Source: Candidatus Coproplasma excrementipullorum (GTDB lineage: Bacteria; Bacillota; Clostridia; Christensenellales; Borkfalkiaceae). From it: a DNA stretch of 50,715 nucleotides. Where the stretch lies: the NCBI GenBank assembly GCA_018714165.1, contig DVNU01000042.1, forward strand, positions 1 through 50,715, written 5' to 3'. The notes beneath the pieces are model-generated. The model made no database searches and was not told the DNA's origin. It saw only the letters and a list, made by a program, of their open reading frames with translations. Below are positions 1-7,343 of the stretch, one piece after another. Both the position numbers and the translations under genes were made by a program. Positions within the stretch are counted from its first letter, which is position 1, and each line of letters starts with the position of its first letter.

Positions 1-9
1 AAATTTAAT

Positions 10-35
10 GCGGATATGGCGCGGGCAGTCGCGCC
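10..35 (+). pseudogene. Decayed 5' fragment of tRNA-Leu
   Basis: The segment repeats the first 12 bases of the intact tRNA-Leu that starts 37 bp downstream (GCGGATATGGCG), then continues with a D-arm-like GGCAGtCGCG from which about five D-loop bases are missing. No anticodon arm follows. It looks like a truncated duplicate of the tRNA 5' half. With the 3' fragments beyond attR it indicates repeated duplication or integration events at this locus. It could also be the edge of an array extending left of the window. Confidence 0.55.
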
Positions 36-46
36 GTATATAAAAT

Positions 47-129
47 GCGGATATGGCGGAATTGGCAGACGCGCAGGTTTCAGGTTCCTGTGGGCGACCG
101 TGCAGGTTCAACTCCTGTTATCCGCACCA
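47..129 (+). tRNA. tRNA-Leu (anticodon CAG)
   Basis: Cloverleaf read by eye: acceptor GCGGATA pairs with TATCCGC, the D-arm is class-II like, the anticodon loop is TTCAGGT with anticodon CAG, a long variable arm follows, the T-loop is TTCAACT, and CCA is encoded. Length 83 nt fits Leu tRNAs. The prophage uses its 3' end as attachment site, so the 3' part from about position 105 onward is phage-borne sequence that restores the gene. Confidence 0.95.
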
Positions 130-131
130 AA
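105..131 (+). other. attL: attL core (tRNA-Leu 3' end)
   Basis: A 27-bp sequence identical to 42142-42168; the flanking bases differ on both sides (a/t before, a/c after). It covers the T-arm, the acceptor 3' strand and CCA of the tRNA. The two copies bracket integrase, repressor and all structural genes, the standard arrangement for a tyrosine-recombinase prophage in a tRNA gene. Confidence 0.93.
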
Positions 132-175
132 AAAGCCCGTTTTTTTGCGTTTTTGGCGCAAAAATCGGGCTTTTT
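130..175 (+). terminator. Intrinsic terminator downstream of tRNA-Leu
   Basis: AAAAAGCCCG at 130-139 pairs with CGGGCTTTTT at 166-175, and the inner T-rich and A-rich arms (TTTTTTTGCG / CGCAAAAA) extend the stem. The T-run lies in the plus direction. It lies on the phage side of attL, so the phage appears to supply a replacement terminator for the tRNA it reconstitutes. Confidence 0.8.
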
Positions 176-193
176 CACATTGTTTTTAAGCAA

Positions 194-214
194 CAGCCCA
201 ATTACAGCCCAAAT
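194..214 (+). other. Putative integrase arm-type sites (left pair)
   Basis: Two direct repeats, CAGCCCAATT (194-203) and CAGCCCAAAT (205-214), spaced 11 bp. A related pair, CAACCCAAAT twice, lies beside attR at 42032-42053 in the same orientation. Paired short direct repeats on both sides of the att core are typical arm-binding sites of lambda-type integrases. Assignment rests on position and similarity only. Confidence 0.55.
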
Positions 215-248
215 TGAACTGTAATTGAAACCGCACGATAACGTCTTT

Positions 249-330
249 GCGGCCGAGCAATCGGCCGCCTTTTCCTTATTAAAATAGCTACTCACAGCAA
301 AAAGGGCAGAGGAAAATCTCCGCCCTTCCC
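249..330 (-). terminator. hicAB terminator and adjacent hairpin
   Basis: On the minus strand, AAGGGCGGAG and CTCTGCCCTT form a stem-loop followed by a T-run (plus coordinates 297-330), just past the hicB stop. A second perfect hairpin, GCGGCCGA-GCAA-TCGGCCGC at 249-268, is followed by CTTTTCC on the plus strand and may stop readthrough from the tRNA side. No gene is seen between 132 and 383. Confidence 0.65.
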
Positions 331-383
331 TTAAATACAATATAGCAAATGCCATGCGTCTGTCGCCAATTCAAGTCTCTGAA

Positions 384-860
384 TTAAGAAACGCCGCCGC
401 CGTCGGAATAGAAGATATGCCAATCAAACTCCAGAAGGAGGCCGATCCTCTTTGCCATATCGGGAGAAGGCTTTTTCCTTCCGCTCACAATGTGCGTCAT
501 GTACGAGCGGTCGACGCCGAGTATTATAGCGACCTGATTTTTTGAGAGGTTGCGCTCTTTGAGCCCCTTCTCTATAGCCTCCTCGATATACAGCTGCTTG
601 GCCTCTTCGCTTAAATAGGGCGCAGGCTGAACCATCTGCACGACGGCTCCCTCCTCAGTCTTTATGTCAGTGAGCGGCGTAGGCTCGGGACGCTCCTGCG
701 CAGGATCGCTGAACCAACAGTCTAAGGCGTCGCCGGCCATTAAGAAGGCCTCTTCAAGCGTATCTCCCTCTGTGAGGCATCCGGGCAGGTCGGGAAACTC
801 TACCCAGTACCCGCGAGACTCATCTCTATGAAAAATTGCGGGATAGACTATTTTTTCCAT
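384..860 (-). CDS. hicB: HicB family antitoxin
   Basis: Length 158 aa. The N-terminal half is a HicB/UPF0150 RNase-H-like fold (YPAIFHRDES, WVEFPDLPGC, GDTLEEA). The C-terminal half is a DNA-binding HTH (LSKNQVAIILGVDRSYMTHIV). HicB neutralises the HicA mRNA interferase and autoregulates the operon. The start at 860 is chosen because AAAGGAG lies 8 bp upstream; an in-frame ATG 18 bp earlier lacks a site. It follows hicA by 44 bp on the same strand, reads toward attL, and is separated from the late phage operon by a terminator and its own promoter. It is therefore cargo likely expressed in the lysogen. Confidence 0.92.
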   Translation of the reverse strand: MEKIVYPAIFHRDESRGYWVEFPDLPGCLTEGDTLEEAFLMAGDALDCWFSDPAQERPEPTPLTDIKTEEGAVVQMVQPAPYLSEEAKQLYIEEAIEKGLKERNLSKNQVAIILGVDRSYMTHIVSGRKKPSPDMAKRIGLLLEFDWHIFYSDGGGVS

Positions 861-904
861 ATTGGTCACTCCTTTCACTTAATATATTATGCGCAGGCTG
901 GAAA

Positions 905-1096
905 TTATTTAAGTCCCGCCTGCTTGAGTATTGCCTGCTCAAGTCCTTTACTCAAGTCTTTGCTGTGCATAGGCACTGTGGTTTGTTTGCCCGTTGCCGG
1001 ATTTCGCAGTTTAAGGTGCGAGGTTCCCGGCTGCCCCACCTCTTCAAAGCCGTTGGCTTTAAGTAATTTGACCATTTGTTTTGGCGTCATCGGCAT
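905..1096 (-). CDS. hicA: HicA family mRNA interferase toxin
   Basis: Length 63 aa, the usual HicA size, with the dsRBD-like pattern TPKQMVKLLKANGFE, then GTSHLKLRNP containing the conserved catalytic histidine, then a Lys-rich C-terminus. It cleaves mRNA when free of HicB (family knowledge). The start at 1096 is set by AGGAGG at 1106-1111 on the opposite strand, 8-9 bp upstream. It is the first gene of the hicAB operon. An upstream in-frame ATG at 1156 would lie inside the promoter and is rejected. Confidence 0.93.
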   Translation of the reverse strand: MPMTPKQMVKLLKANGFEEVGQPGTSHLKLRNPATGKQTTVPMHSKDLSKGLEQAILKQAGLK

Positions 1097-1124
1097 TGCC
1101 TGCGTCCTCCTGTTTACATTTAAT

Positions 1125-1155
1125 ATTATAGCATACTGTTGACTAAAAGTCAACA
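1125..1155 (-). promoter_or_regulatory. hicAB promoter with overlapping palindromic operator
   Basis: On the minus strand TTGACT (1148-1153) and TATAAT (1125-1130) are separated by exactly 17 bp, a near-consensus sigma-A promoter. The -35 lies in a perfect 8-bp-arm palindrome, TGTTGACT-AAA-AGTCAACA (1137-1155). This is well placed for HicB HTH binding and autorepression. The binder is inferred. Confidence 0.85.
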
Positions 1156-1175
1156 TATTTAATTATGTTTTTATG

Positions 1176-1212
1176 CAAAAAAAAGAGGGGACGCTCGATG
1201 GCGCCCCTCTTC
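1176..1212 (-). terminator. Terminator of the phage late operon
   Basis: Minus strand: AAGAGGGG (plus 1204-1211) pairs with CCCCTCTT (plus 1183-1190), with a GC-rich inner stem, followed by T8. It lies between the last lysis gene and the hicAB promoter and ends the long leftward late transcript. Confidence 0.85.
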
Positions 1213-1286
1213 CTGTCCGTCTGTCCGAACCGCTAAGCGTCTTTCCGCTTTGTCAAAAATATATGGAAATAAAGGAGAATGAAGAC

Positions 1287-1384
1287 GCGGCTTTCGCCGC
1301 TGTGGTCGCGGGTGGAGAGTTGAACTCCTTTCGTCGCTCCCGCGATAATGTGGAGGGCCACCTTTTTTATAATGGCAGCCCTCC
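1287..1384 (-). ncRNA. Structured late-operon 3' region with tRNA-like minihelix
   Basis: Read on the minus strand, three hairpins lie in a row: an 11-bp stem (1352-1384); then a nested fold (1303-1344) in which CGCGGG pairs with CCCGCG, encloses GGAG-TTCAA-CTCC and is followed by ACCA; then GCGGC-GAAA-GCCGC (1287-1300) with a GNRA loop. The middle element carries GTTCAACTC, the T-loop signature of tRNAs (identical in the host tRNA-Leu), and ends in CCA. It has only 6 acceptor pairs and no anticodon arm. It may be a processed or decoy RNA, a decayed tRNA, or only a stabilising 3' UTR fold. Confidence 0.4.
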
Positions 1385-1420
1385 TTTACTCTTTTATAAA
1401 TTCAATCAACACAGAACTTA

Positions 1421-1843
1421 TTATGCCGCTGCTGTATCTGTGGCCGCCGTCGCACCTGAAGATGAAGTGTTGCTGTTCTTCAGGGTGTAGATAGCCGCCT
1501 CAATCTGCGTAGTGAGCCATGCATCGATGTCGCTGAAGTTCTCTGTTATATACGTCTTTACCTTTTCAGGGAGAAGGCTCTTGATCGTTTCAAGCGCATT
1601 GGCAAGGGCGGTCTTTTGCGCCTCTTCGGTAAATGCATCCTGACCTTTGAGCGACTCGACATAAGTCTGATAGGTTTGCTTCACCACACCCGTCACGGTA
1701 GTCAATGCTGAGGTCAAAAAGCTCTGCGCGTTCTTGTCGCTGATCTTTGTGTTGAGCCATTCGGTCAGCTTTGCCACGCCCCACGATGCGAGAGCTGTGA
1801 GCACGATGGAAACCACACTGATAACTACTTCGCTCCAGTTCAT
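1421..1843 (-). CDS. Phage holin, LLH/superfamily-6-like
   Basis: Length 140 aa. One N-terminal transmembrane segment (about residues 5-26) is followed by an amphipathic KLTEWLNTKI stretch and a long charged helical domain, then a Ser/Ala/Thr-rich tail. This is the architecture of LL-H type holins. Its start overlaps the stop of the upstream membrane protein gene (GAATGA), so translation is probably coupled. It is last in the late operon. A single N-terminal segment would also fit a holin-like accessory protein. Confidence 0.6.
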   Translation of the reverse strand: MNWSEVVISVVSIVLTALASWGVAKLTEWLNTKISDKNAQSFLTSALTTVTGVVKQTYQTYVESLKGQDAFTEEAQKTALANALETIKSLLPEKVKTYITENFSDIDAWLTTQIEAAIYTLKNSNTSSSGATAATDTAAA

Positions 1844-2274
1844 TCCTCGACCTCCTCTTCGGTCTGGGTGGTCTGCACTACTGTTTTAGTGTTTTCGGGA
1901 GTCTGCTGTACCGTCTGAGCCTGCTGGTCCTGCTGGTCTTTATTCAAAGTAACCTGCTCAGTGGTGATAACTGTTTTAACCTTGCGCTCCTCGCCAAAAG
2001 TCAGCTTACCGAACTGATGACCGCCCACCGAGGCCCAGCCACAAATACCGCCGAGAATTATTGACGTGGACAGGCTCGTGGTAGGCATAACTTCGGGCAC
2101 ATTCACATAGAAAATGAGGCCAAGCATCAGGCCAATGAGCAGTGCCCACAGAGGAATAAGTCTACGCCACACGTTATTTTTCTGATTACGGACGATCTTT
2201 TTGTAGATTGCCATTGTAAAGAACGTAAGCGCGAGAATTGCAACAGTGCCTATGATTTTGATAAAATGTTCCAT
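1840..2274 (-). CDS. Holin-like phage membrane protein
   Basis: Length 144 aa. Three hydrophobic segments (about residues 5-24, 42-59, 66-86) include WRRLIPLWALLIGL and GICGWASVGGHQFGK. A hydrophilic tail of about 55 residues rich in Gln, Thr and Glu follows. The small multi-span shape and position in the lysis cassette suggest a holin. The family is not recognised with certainty. It overlaps the next gene by 4 bp. Confidence 0.5.
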   Translation of the reverse strand: MEHFIKIIGTVAILALTFFTMAIYKKIVRNQKNNVWRRLIPLWALLIGLMLGLIFYVNVPEVMPTTSLSTSIILGGICGWASVGGHQFGKLTFGEERKVKTVITTEQVTLNKDQQDQQAQTVQQTPENTKTVVQTTQTEEEVEE

Positions 2275-2309
2275 ATATACACCTCTTTAAATATTTTTTT
2301 ATTTTGGTT

Positions 2310-2531
2310 TTAGTTGCTATTTTTTTTCATATCGCGGACGTCGTGCTGAAGTTCACGCACCTGTCCTTCAAGTATGAACGTCCGCTCCACAACCTCGTTG
2401 TGTTTTGCCACTTTTTGCTCAAGTTGCTTTATGCGATACTCTGTCAGCTTTGATCCCGTAATTACGCCGGCGAACGTACCCACCAGCGTTCCAACAAATG
2501 AGATCAAGGCTACAATTATCGTCGGATCCAT
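2310..2531 (-). CDS. XhlA-like small membrane/coiled-coil protein
   Basis: Length 73 aa. An N-terminal transmembrane helix (TIIVALISFVGTLVGTFAGV) is followed by SKLTEYRIKQLEQKVAKHN and a coiled coil. Proteins of this design occur widely in Clostridia prophage lysis cassettes beside holins. The topology (N-terminal helix) is reversed compared with classical XhlA (C-terminal helix). It is probably a lysis accessory or holin-like protein at the membrane. Confidence 0.55.
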   Translation of the reverse strand: MDPTIIVALISFVGTLVGTFAGVITGSKLTEYRIKQLEQKVAKHNEVVERTFILEGQVRELQHDVRDMKKNSN

Positions 2532-2543
2532 CTATGCGCCTCC

Positions 2544-3173
2544 TTACTGCTCCGCATCGCTTTCAGTGTATTCCGACCAGCCGAACACGCCGGGTTCCCA
2601 GACGTTGGCAGCGTAGTCGGATACCCATTTTTTGGAATTGTGCGAAACCTTCGCACCGAGGTCATATACATCATGCGCACCGAGCGGCTGCGACCACTCG
2701 GGCCACTCTTCCGAAGGATCCGGTATCTGAACCCAAAGGCTGGATGCCGCATCCGGCGTCCAGGCTGCTTGTGAAGCATGACTCTGCAGGCAGCGATATA
2801 ATTTGTCACCATACCGTCTGATATTGCCTTCGACGTAAGCCACTGGGTACATCCACGGCAAAAATGCATCGGAGTGTTCAGCCATTGTTGCGACATCGAG
2901 CTCACCGGTTTCAGCAAGCTTTACAAACACAATCTCGGCAATGACTCTCTGCGACGTAATAACTTCCGCCGTTGAGGTTTTCGCCACAATGACCGTTTCC
3001 GCGTCCTGTAATCCCGCTTTACCGAGCAGGGCGTACAGCGTCCCTTTTATGGAAACACCGATAGCGTCCTGCTCTTTCACCTCCACATAAGACCCATTCG
3101 CTCCGACGGCAATAAAACGGACGGAGTCGACAAGCGCGATCTCCGTCCCATCTGTTTTGATGATTCTGTACAT
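2544..3173 (-). CDS. Phage protein with two carbohydrate-binding modules
   Basis: Length 209 aa. A beta-rich N-terminal domain (residues 1-100) is followed by two aromatic-rich modules resembling CBM5/12 (chitin-binding type): GNIRRYGDKLYRCLQSH with AAWTPDAASSLW (about 115-150), and DLGAKVSHNSKKWVSD with NVWEPG (about 170-205). Such proteins lie at the fibre/lysis boundary in Firmicutes phages and probably bind cell-wall glycans as part of the distal tail. An enzymatic domain is not visible. It starts 1 bp into the stop region of the gene upstream. Confidence 0.6.
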   Translation of the reverse strand: MYRIIKTDGTEIALVDSVRFIAVGANGSYVEVKEQDAIGVSIKGTLYALLGKAGLQDAETVIVAKTSTAEVITSQRVIAEIVFVKLAETGELDVATMAEHSDAFLPWMYPVAYVEGNIRRYGDKLYRCLQSHASQAAWTPDAASSLWVQIPDPSEEWPEWSQPLGAHDVYDLGAKVSHNSKKWVSDYAANVWEPGVFGWSEYTESDAEQ

Positions 3174-3589
3174 TAAGTACCTCCCTTTAATATCTTGAGA
3201 ATATATTGCAGATCCGAAATTTCAGCATTAAAAAATGCGTGGTTCCACAGCCAGTGATCGGCGTGCTCACGCATTCTGTAAATATCAAGTTTTTGATCAC
3301 TCCATATTCTGCCCCACGCCGCCAGACGGCGCTGTTTTTGATCTGCAGTTTCGTTATACTGTTTTTTCAGCAACGAAAGAATAGTCTGTGTAAGCTGTCC
3401 ACGCTCCAGCCCTTTGCCGTCGTCATTGCGAGCAAAGAACTGGTGTGCATTTTCGCTTGTGATAACCACCAGCGGCTTGCCGTTATGCATAATAAACTCA
3501 CCACGCGAGTCACATTCTGTGCCGTATGGCAGATTGACTATTCCTCCCAAGCATTTTGCGCGAAATCGTCGGTAAACCACATACTGCAT
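3173..3589 (-). CDS. Conserved phage protein of unknown function
   Basis: Length 138 aa. It looks like a conserved Clostridia prophage protein with YVVYRRFRAKCLGG, NAHQFFARNDDGKGLERG and EHADHWLWNHAFFNAE signatures; I recognise the pattern but know no function. It sits between the DUF6273 tail protein and the CBM protein, which suggests a role tied to distal tail or adsorption. An AGGTGAGG-type site precedes the start. Confidence 0.6.
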   Translation of the reverse strand: MQYVVYRRFRAKCLGGIVNLPYGTECDSRGEFIMHNGKPLVVITSENAHQFFARNDDGKGLERGQLTQTILSLLKKQYNETADQKQRRLAAWGRIWSDQKLDIYRMREHADHWLWNHAFFNAEISDLQYILKILKGGT

Positions 3590-3706
3590 TGGTCCTCACC
3601 TCCCTCTTTGAAGTTTTGATTGTTCTTGACCGAGAAGTCGAAAACAGCGCGGAAAGCCGTATTAGAAACATTCTAAAAGCAAGTTCTTCTGTGATTAGAT
3701 ATTAAA

Positions 3707-5704
3707 TTAGACCGCGAAAGCCGGTGCGAGCGTACGACTTTCATTAACATTACCGCTATAGGCATTCCCGTCTGGGAGGACCGAGCAGAAAAGGCCGCTG
3801 TTAAGGTAATAAGGCGACCGCAACCACCACGTCGCAGCCTCTGACAAGGCTGTGTGCTGATACTTGATTTTGGAGTTACCGTTAGCGAAGTAGTCATACT
3901 GCTCCTGATAATTTTGCTCGTAACTGTTGGCACAATCCCGTGTCCCCTGCACTTCATATTCAGCCAGCAACCACAGGTAGTCCACTGTAGCCGTCACATT
4001 TGCCGCAACGTTTGTTTCTCCACCCACATTATCCGTGTACTTGGTAACCGACTTCATGACCGCACGCAAATCTGCGGGCAGCGCCGCCATCAGTGTATTT
4101 GTCACGGGGCTCGTTGCGCAGGTGCTTGTGGGATTATTGCCGTTGACACCGGATGATTTGGCGGAGCCATAATTTTCGGGAGCAACGTTTGTACTGCCGA
4201 GGATATCATACCTCGCATCGCACGCCGCCCAACCTCCGTAGTTGAAGTTGCCCCAGTGGTTGACGTTGAAATACTTTCCTCCAGTAGCATGGCCGACTGA
4301 ATAGCTGCTGTCAACCAATCCCACGCTCGTGCCGCTGGTTTGGGCTGTTTTGAAACCTTGGAAGTGTATTCTGTGAGTTCCCTCACGGCTCGAGTTATGG
4401 TTAAAGCCGAGAATGTACACCCACAGCGTAGTGTTCATATTGAGCGTGCCTACAGTGCCGTTTATTGTCACCGAGTGCGTATCACCAACCGACCATAGAG
4501 ATTCGCCGAGGTCCATATCGGAAACTGCCCTGATCACCTCCCACGTGTTCTCATTGAGCTCGGTAGACACTATAGCAACGCTCACACTTATCGTGCAGCT
4601 TGAGGCATTGTAGTTCTGCCCTGCGCTGAGCGAAATATTGATTGTCGTGGTTCCGGTACCCACGCCCGTTACGGTAACCGTGGAGCCCGTTATCGAAACC
4701 TGCGCAACTTCTGTATTCTCACTCTGAGCCGTAATACTGCCGTCGCCCGTGTGTGTTATCGTAGCCATGTTGGTAAGATCACTGATGCCGATAATACTCA
4801 TCGTGTCGGGGTCGACTGAAATGGAACTGTTTGCCCGCTCTATCTCCCACGACTTGGCTATCGTACCCTTGTAGTCGCCGGTGCCGTTGATCATCATTGT
4901 GTAAGTCCCGGCATTTGTGCCGGTATTGCCGCTCACAATGTAATCTTTGTTCGCCTCCAGTGTTAAGCCGCCTAAAACGACACTCTCGATCGTCTGGGTC
5001 TTAAGTGAGCCGTCATAGGTCTGTGTAGCGCCGAGAGTAACCACCGCAGTGGATATATCTACGGCATCATTCACCCATACCGGCGCGCCTTGGCCGCTTG
5101 ATTTGAGTATCTGCCCCTCCATTCCTGCCGTAACAGGAGCATAGAAGGCGGGAGATGTGTTGGCGTTGCCGTTGAGCTTTGTCGCCTTCACTATGCCGAA
5201 GGAAGCATCCGTGGCTACAGCGGGATCCGTCACGATCCAGTTTGTACCGTCATACACAAAATCAACCACCGCACCCGCCTGCCATAACTCGGCCAGCGAT
5301 TTAGACGAGTCGTCGGCCTTAATGGTTTTGGCCCCCGTGTTGTTGACATTGAGCGTAGGAGAAGCTGCCGTATTCGCGTATGTAAATTTTACGGCGATTC
5401 GCTTGCCTGACGCGAGCGTAAAGTTCGAGCAGGTCACTGCCTTTGCCGCTGTAGCCGCAGCCGTGGAGCACGTGCCGTAAAACGAAGACGCGCCAGTCCT
5501 CTTTATATAGCCGTCTACAGCAGCCGACAGAGCGGCAAATTTATCGGCCAAGGCGCGCCCGGTATCCTCCGATAAGAAGTCCTTGCTGTTATAGTCCCCT
5601 TCCGTGACCTCGGCAGGCGTGGTGCCGTTAAAGCGCGCAATCACTACGTCGATCTGAGCACATATCTCCTGACCTGCACCATCGGTCATAAATCGTTTTG
5701 ACAT
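3707..5704 (-). CDS. Large tail protein with Ig-like domains and C-terminal DUF6273 domain
   Basis: Length 665 aa. The N-terminal 60 residues resemble fibre attachment sequence. Then come a beta-rich fibre repeat (TYANTAASPTLNVNNTGAKTI), a 'gum-type' Ig segment (LGATQTYDGSLKTQTI), a BIG2-like Ig domain (SIIGISDLTNMATI to SVSVAIV) and a C-terminal DUF6273/C-type-lectin-like domain from about residue 380 with the hallmark WWLRSPYY and final APAFAV. Such C-terminal domains display variable ligand-binding surfaces. It is probably the receptor-binding fibre or spike. Its ATG overlaps the TAA of the preceding small gene. Nothing coding is seen in the 117 bp downstream except a possible domain remnant. 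Confidence 0.75.
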   Translation of the reverse strand: MSKRFMTDGAGQEICAQIDVVIARFNGTTPAEVTEGDYNSKDFLSEDTGRALADKFAALSAAVDGYIKRTGASSFYGTCSTAAATAAKAVTCSNFTLASGKRIAVKFTYANTAASPTLNVNNTGAKTIKADDSSKSLAELWQAGAVVDFVYDGTNWIVTDPAVATDASFGIVKATKLNGNANTSPAFYAPVTAGMEGQILKSSGQGAPVWVNDAVDISTAVVTLGATQTYDGSLKTQTIESVVLGGLTLEANKDYIVSGNTGTNAGTYTMMINGTGDYKGTIAKSWEIERANSSISVDPDTMSIIGISDLTNMATITHTGDGSITAQSENTEVAQVSITGSTVTVTGVGTGTTTINISLSAGQNYNASSCTISVSVAIVSTELNENTWEVIRAVSDMDLGESLWSVGDTHSVTINGTVGTLNMNTTLWVYILGFNHNSSREGTHRIHFQGFKTAQTSGTSVGLVDSSYSVGHATGGKYFNVNHWGNFNYGGWAACDARYDILGSTNVAPENYGSAKSSGVNGNNPTSTCATSPVTNTLMAALPADLRAVMKSVTKYTDNVGGETNVAANVTATVDYLWLLAEYEVQGTRDCANSYEQNYQEQYDYFANGNSKIKYQHTALSEAATWWLRSPYYLNSGLFCSVLPDGNAYSGNVNESRTLAPAFAV

Positions 5705-5895
5705 TATTCTCCTCCTTGCGTTGTTTCATCGTAACACGGGTAGCCTTCCTCATCGCGGTATGCGCGAAAAGAGCCCAACTCTGTTTTTTTTGCGTATGTG
5801 GCGGTTATGTCATTGCCGTCCTTATCAAGCACTGCAACGACATGGAAATTCCCTTCGGCGGTCTTTAATATCATCTCTACTGTTTTGTCCGCCAT
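5704..5895 (-). CDS. Small tail-region protein
   Basis: Length 63 aa, TVEMILKTAEGNFHVVAVLDKDGNDITATY, and no transmembrane segment. A strong AAGGAGG site precedes its ATG, and its stop overlaps the start of the DUF6273 protein gene (TAATG), implying coupled translation. It may be a fibre assembly factor or a small fibre subunit; no family is recognised. Confidence 0.6.
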   Translation of the reverse strand: MADKTVEMILKTAEGNFHVVAVLDKDGNDITATYAKKTELGSFRAYRDEEGYPCYDETTQGGE

Positions 5896-5907
5896 AAGCG
5901 CCCCTCC

Positions 5908-6990
5908 TTAAAGCCTGCGAAGGAAAAATGCGCCGATAGGAAGATCGGAAGGCGGAGTATCTTCACCCTCATCGCCGAGGACATAGATCTGACTACCCTT
6001 CAGTACGCGACCTTTTGCATCAACCTGCACCGCTGAATAGGTACCGGCGGTTACCCCAGTGTTTTTGAGCATCATCGCAATTTGCTCGTCTTGCGAACCA
6101 TCGAACGTGGCCGAACCGGTAACATCTCCGGTAAGCTCAATAACCCTTGCCGTGGCAAGTTTGTCAGCCTGTCCTGCAGAACCTGCAGTCTCAGCTTCGG
6201 CCGCTGAACCGACCTGCGTGGTACCAGCAACAATTTTTGCTATCTCTGCCTCATTGGCATCGGCTGCACTCTGTGCCGCAGATGCCGCTGACGCTGCTGC
6301 GGCTGCAGAGTTGCGGACCTCGTTTACAGCTCCCACTACCGTCTTGTCAGTAGTCTGCAGAGAGCTATCATTCTTGGTCTGGTAGTCGGTAAGGTCAACC
6401 TTTTCAGTTTCAAGCTCTGAAATTTCATAGTAGCCGTATGTACCCGAATTGTTGTCGAGTACTGCAGAGATCCAGTAATCCGGAACGCCTGTGGCCTTGA
6501 TATAAAGAGTGTCGCCGACCTTGAAGTCAGTGCTCGATGCGGCCTTGAGGGCTGCGGTCATTGCGTCTACGGTATCGTATGACGTACCCTTTGCTCTGCC
6601 CTGCGCGAGGCTGTAGGCCTGATCGGCCTTCGTCTGTGCCGCAGAAGCCGCATCCCGAATATCTGAATGCGCTGTACCGCTGGAGTTATGTTCTGTCACT
6701 TTCGATTGTGCGGTACCGGCGGGATCAGCTCCCACATTTTCCGCCGACAGGCTGACGTTGCCCTGACGGTATGAAGATTCAGCGGCACCCTTCACGCCGG
6801 TGACGACGCCGCCACCCGTGATATCATTGATGAGCTGCTTAAGCTCGAGAAGGGCGTCCTTAACATTATCGGCTGTAATGCCTGCGGCCGCTAAATGAAC
6901 CACTTCCGCATCCGTTTCAGGATGCAGAGCCAGATACTCCTCCTCTGCAATTTTTACAATAAGTTGCAGCTTGGCGTTTGTTGTTGCCAT
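5908..6990 (-). CDS. Phage tail fibre protein
   Basis: Length 360 aa, low complexity and Ala-rich. Collagen-like/coiled segments (AAAASAASAAQSAADANEAEIA), a GDTLYIKATGVPDYWISAV module typical of Clostridia prophage fibres, and the ELTGDVTGSATFDGSQDEQIAM repeat typical of tail fibre shafts are present. A C-terminal LPIGAFFLRRL ends the protein. It is likely trimeric, in the fibre complex with the flanking genes. AGGAGG lies 10 bp before the ATG. Confidence 0.75.
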   Translation of the reverse strand: MATTNAKLQLIVKIAEEEYLALHPETDAEVVHLAAAGITADNVKDALLELKQLINDITGGGVVTGVKGAAESSYRQGNVSLSAENVGADPAGTAQSKVTEHNSSGTAHSDIRDAASAAQTKADQAYSLAQGRAKGTSYDTVDAMTAALKAASSTDFKVGDTLYIKATGVPDYWISAVLDNNSGTYGYYEISELETEKVDLTDYQTKNDSSLQTTDKTVVGAVNEVRNSAAAAASAASAAQSAADANEAEIAKIVAGTTQVGSAAEAETAGSAGQADKLATARVIELTGDVTGSATFDGSQDEQIAMMLKNTGVTAGTYSAVQVDAKGRVLKGSQIYVLGDEGEDTPPSDLPIGAFFLRRL

Positions 6991-7004
6991 AAATATTTTG
7001 CCTC

Positions 7005-7343
7005 CTATTTTTTTGTTACAAATTGAATTGCTCCTATGAGCGCATCTGTCTGAATTTCATCCGTGAGAATTACTCCGTTCCCTCCAGACAACTGATCGGC
7101 CGATATTTTTATCGGCTCACCACTCTTTACACCCAGCAGGAAAACACCCGCCTTATCCTCAGCCGTTTTATAAAGGTCAAGATTTGAGGAGAGCAGATTG
7201 AGTCCCTTTGAGGTAGTATCCTTTGTGAGCTCTATGCCATCTATCGCCGGCTTATCCGAGAGCAACGTGTAGCTGTCCGGCAACACCGATAAAACGCTGA
7301 TGGGTTTACTCTTCCTCCGCGATAAAAATGATGCACTATTCAC
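7005..7343 (-). CDS. Small fibre/baseplate-associated protein (GTG start)
   Basis: Length 112 aa, beta-rich, no recognised domain. It begins with GTG overlapping the TAG stop of the preceding gene (GTGAATAG), with GGAGG 9 bp upstream. Position between tail fibre genes suggests a distal tail component. Function unknown. Confidence 0.6.
   Translation of the reverse strand: MNSASFLSRRKSKPISVLSVLPDSYTLLSDKPAIDGIELTKDTTSKGLNLLSSNLDLYKTAEDKAGVFLLGVKSGEPIKISADQLSGGNGVILTDEIQTDALIGAIQFVTKK

Noticed and set aside
3590-5704. Diversity-generating retroelement
   Set aside because: The DUF6273/C-type-lectin-like end is a typical target, but no reverse transcriptase and no adenine-biased template repeat is present in the window.
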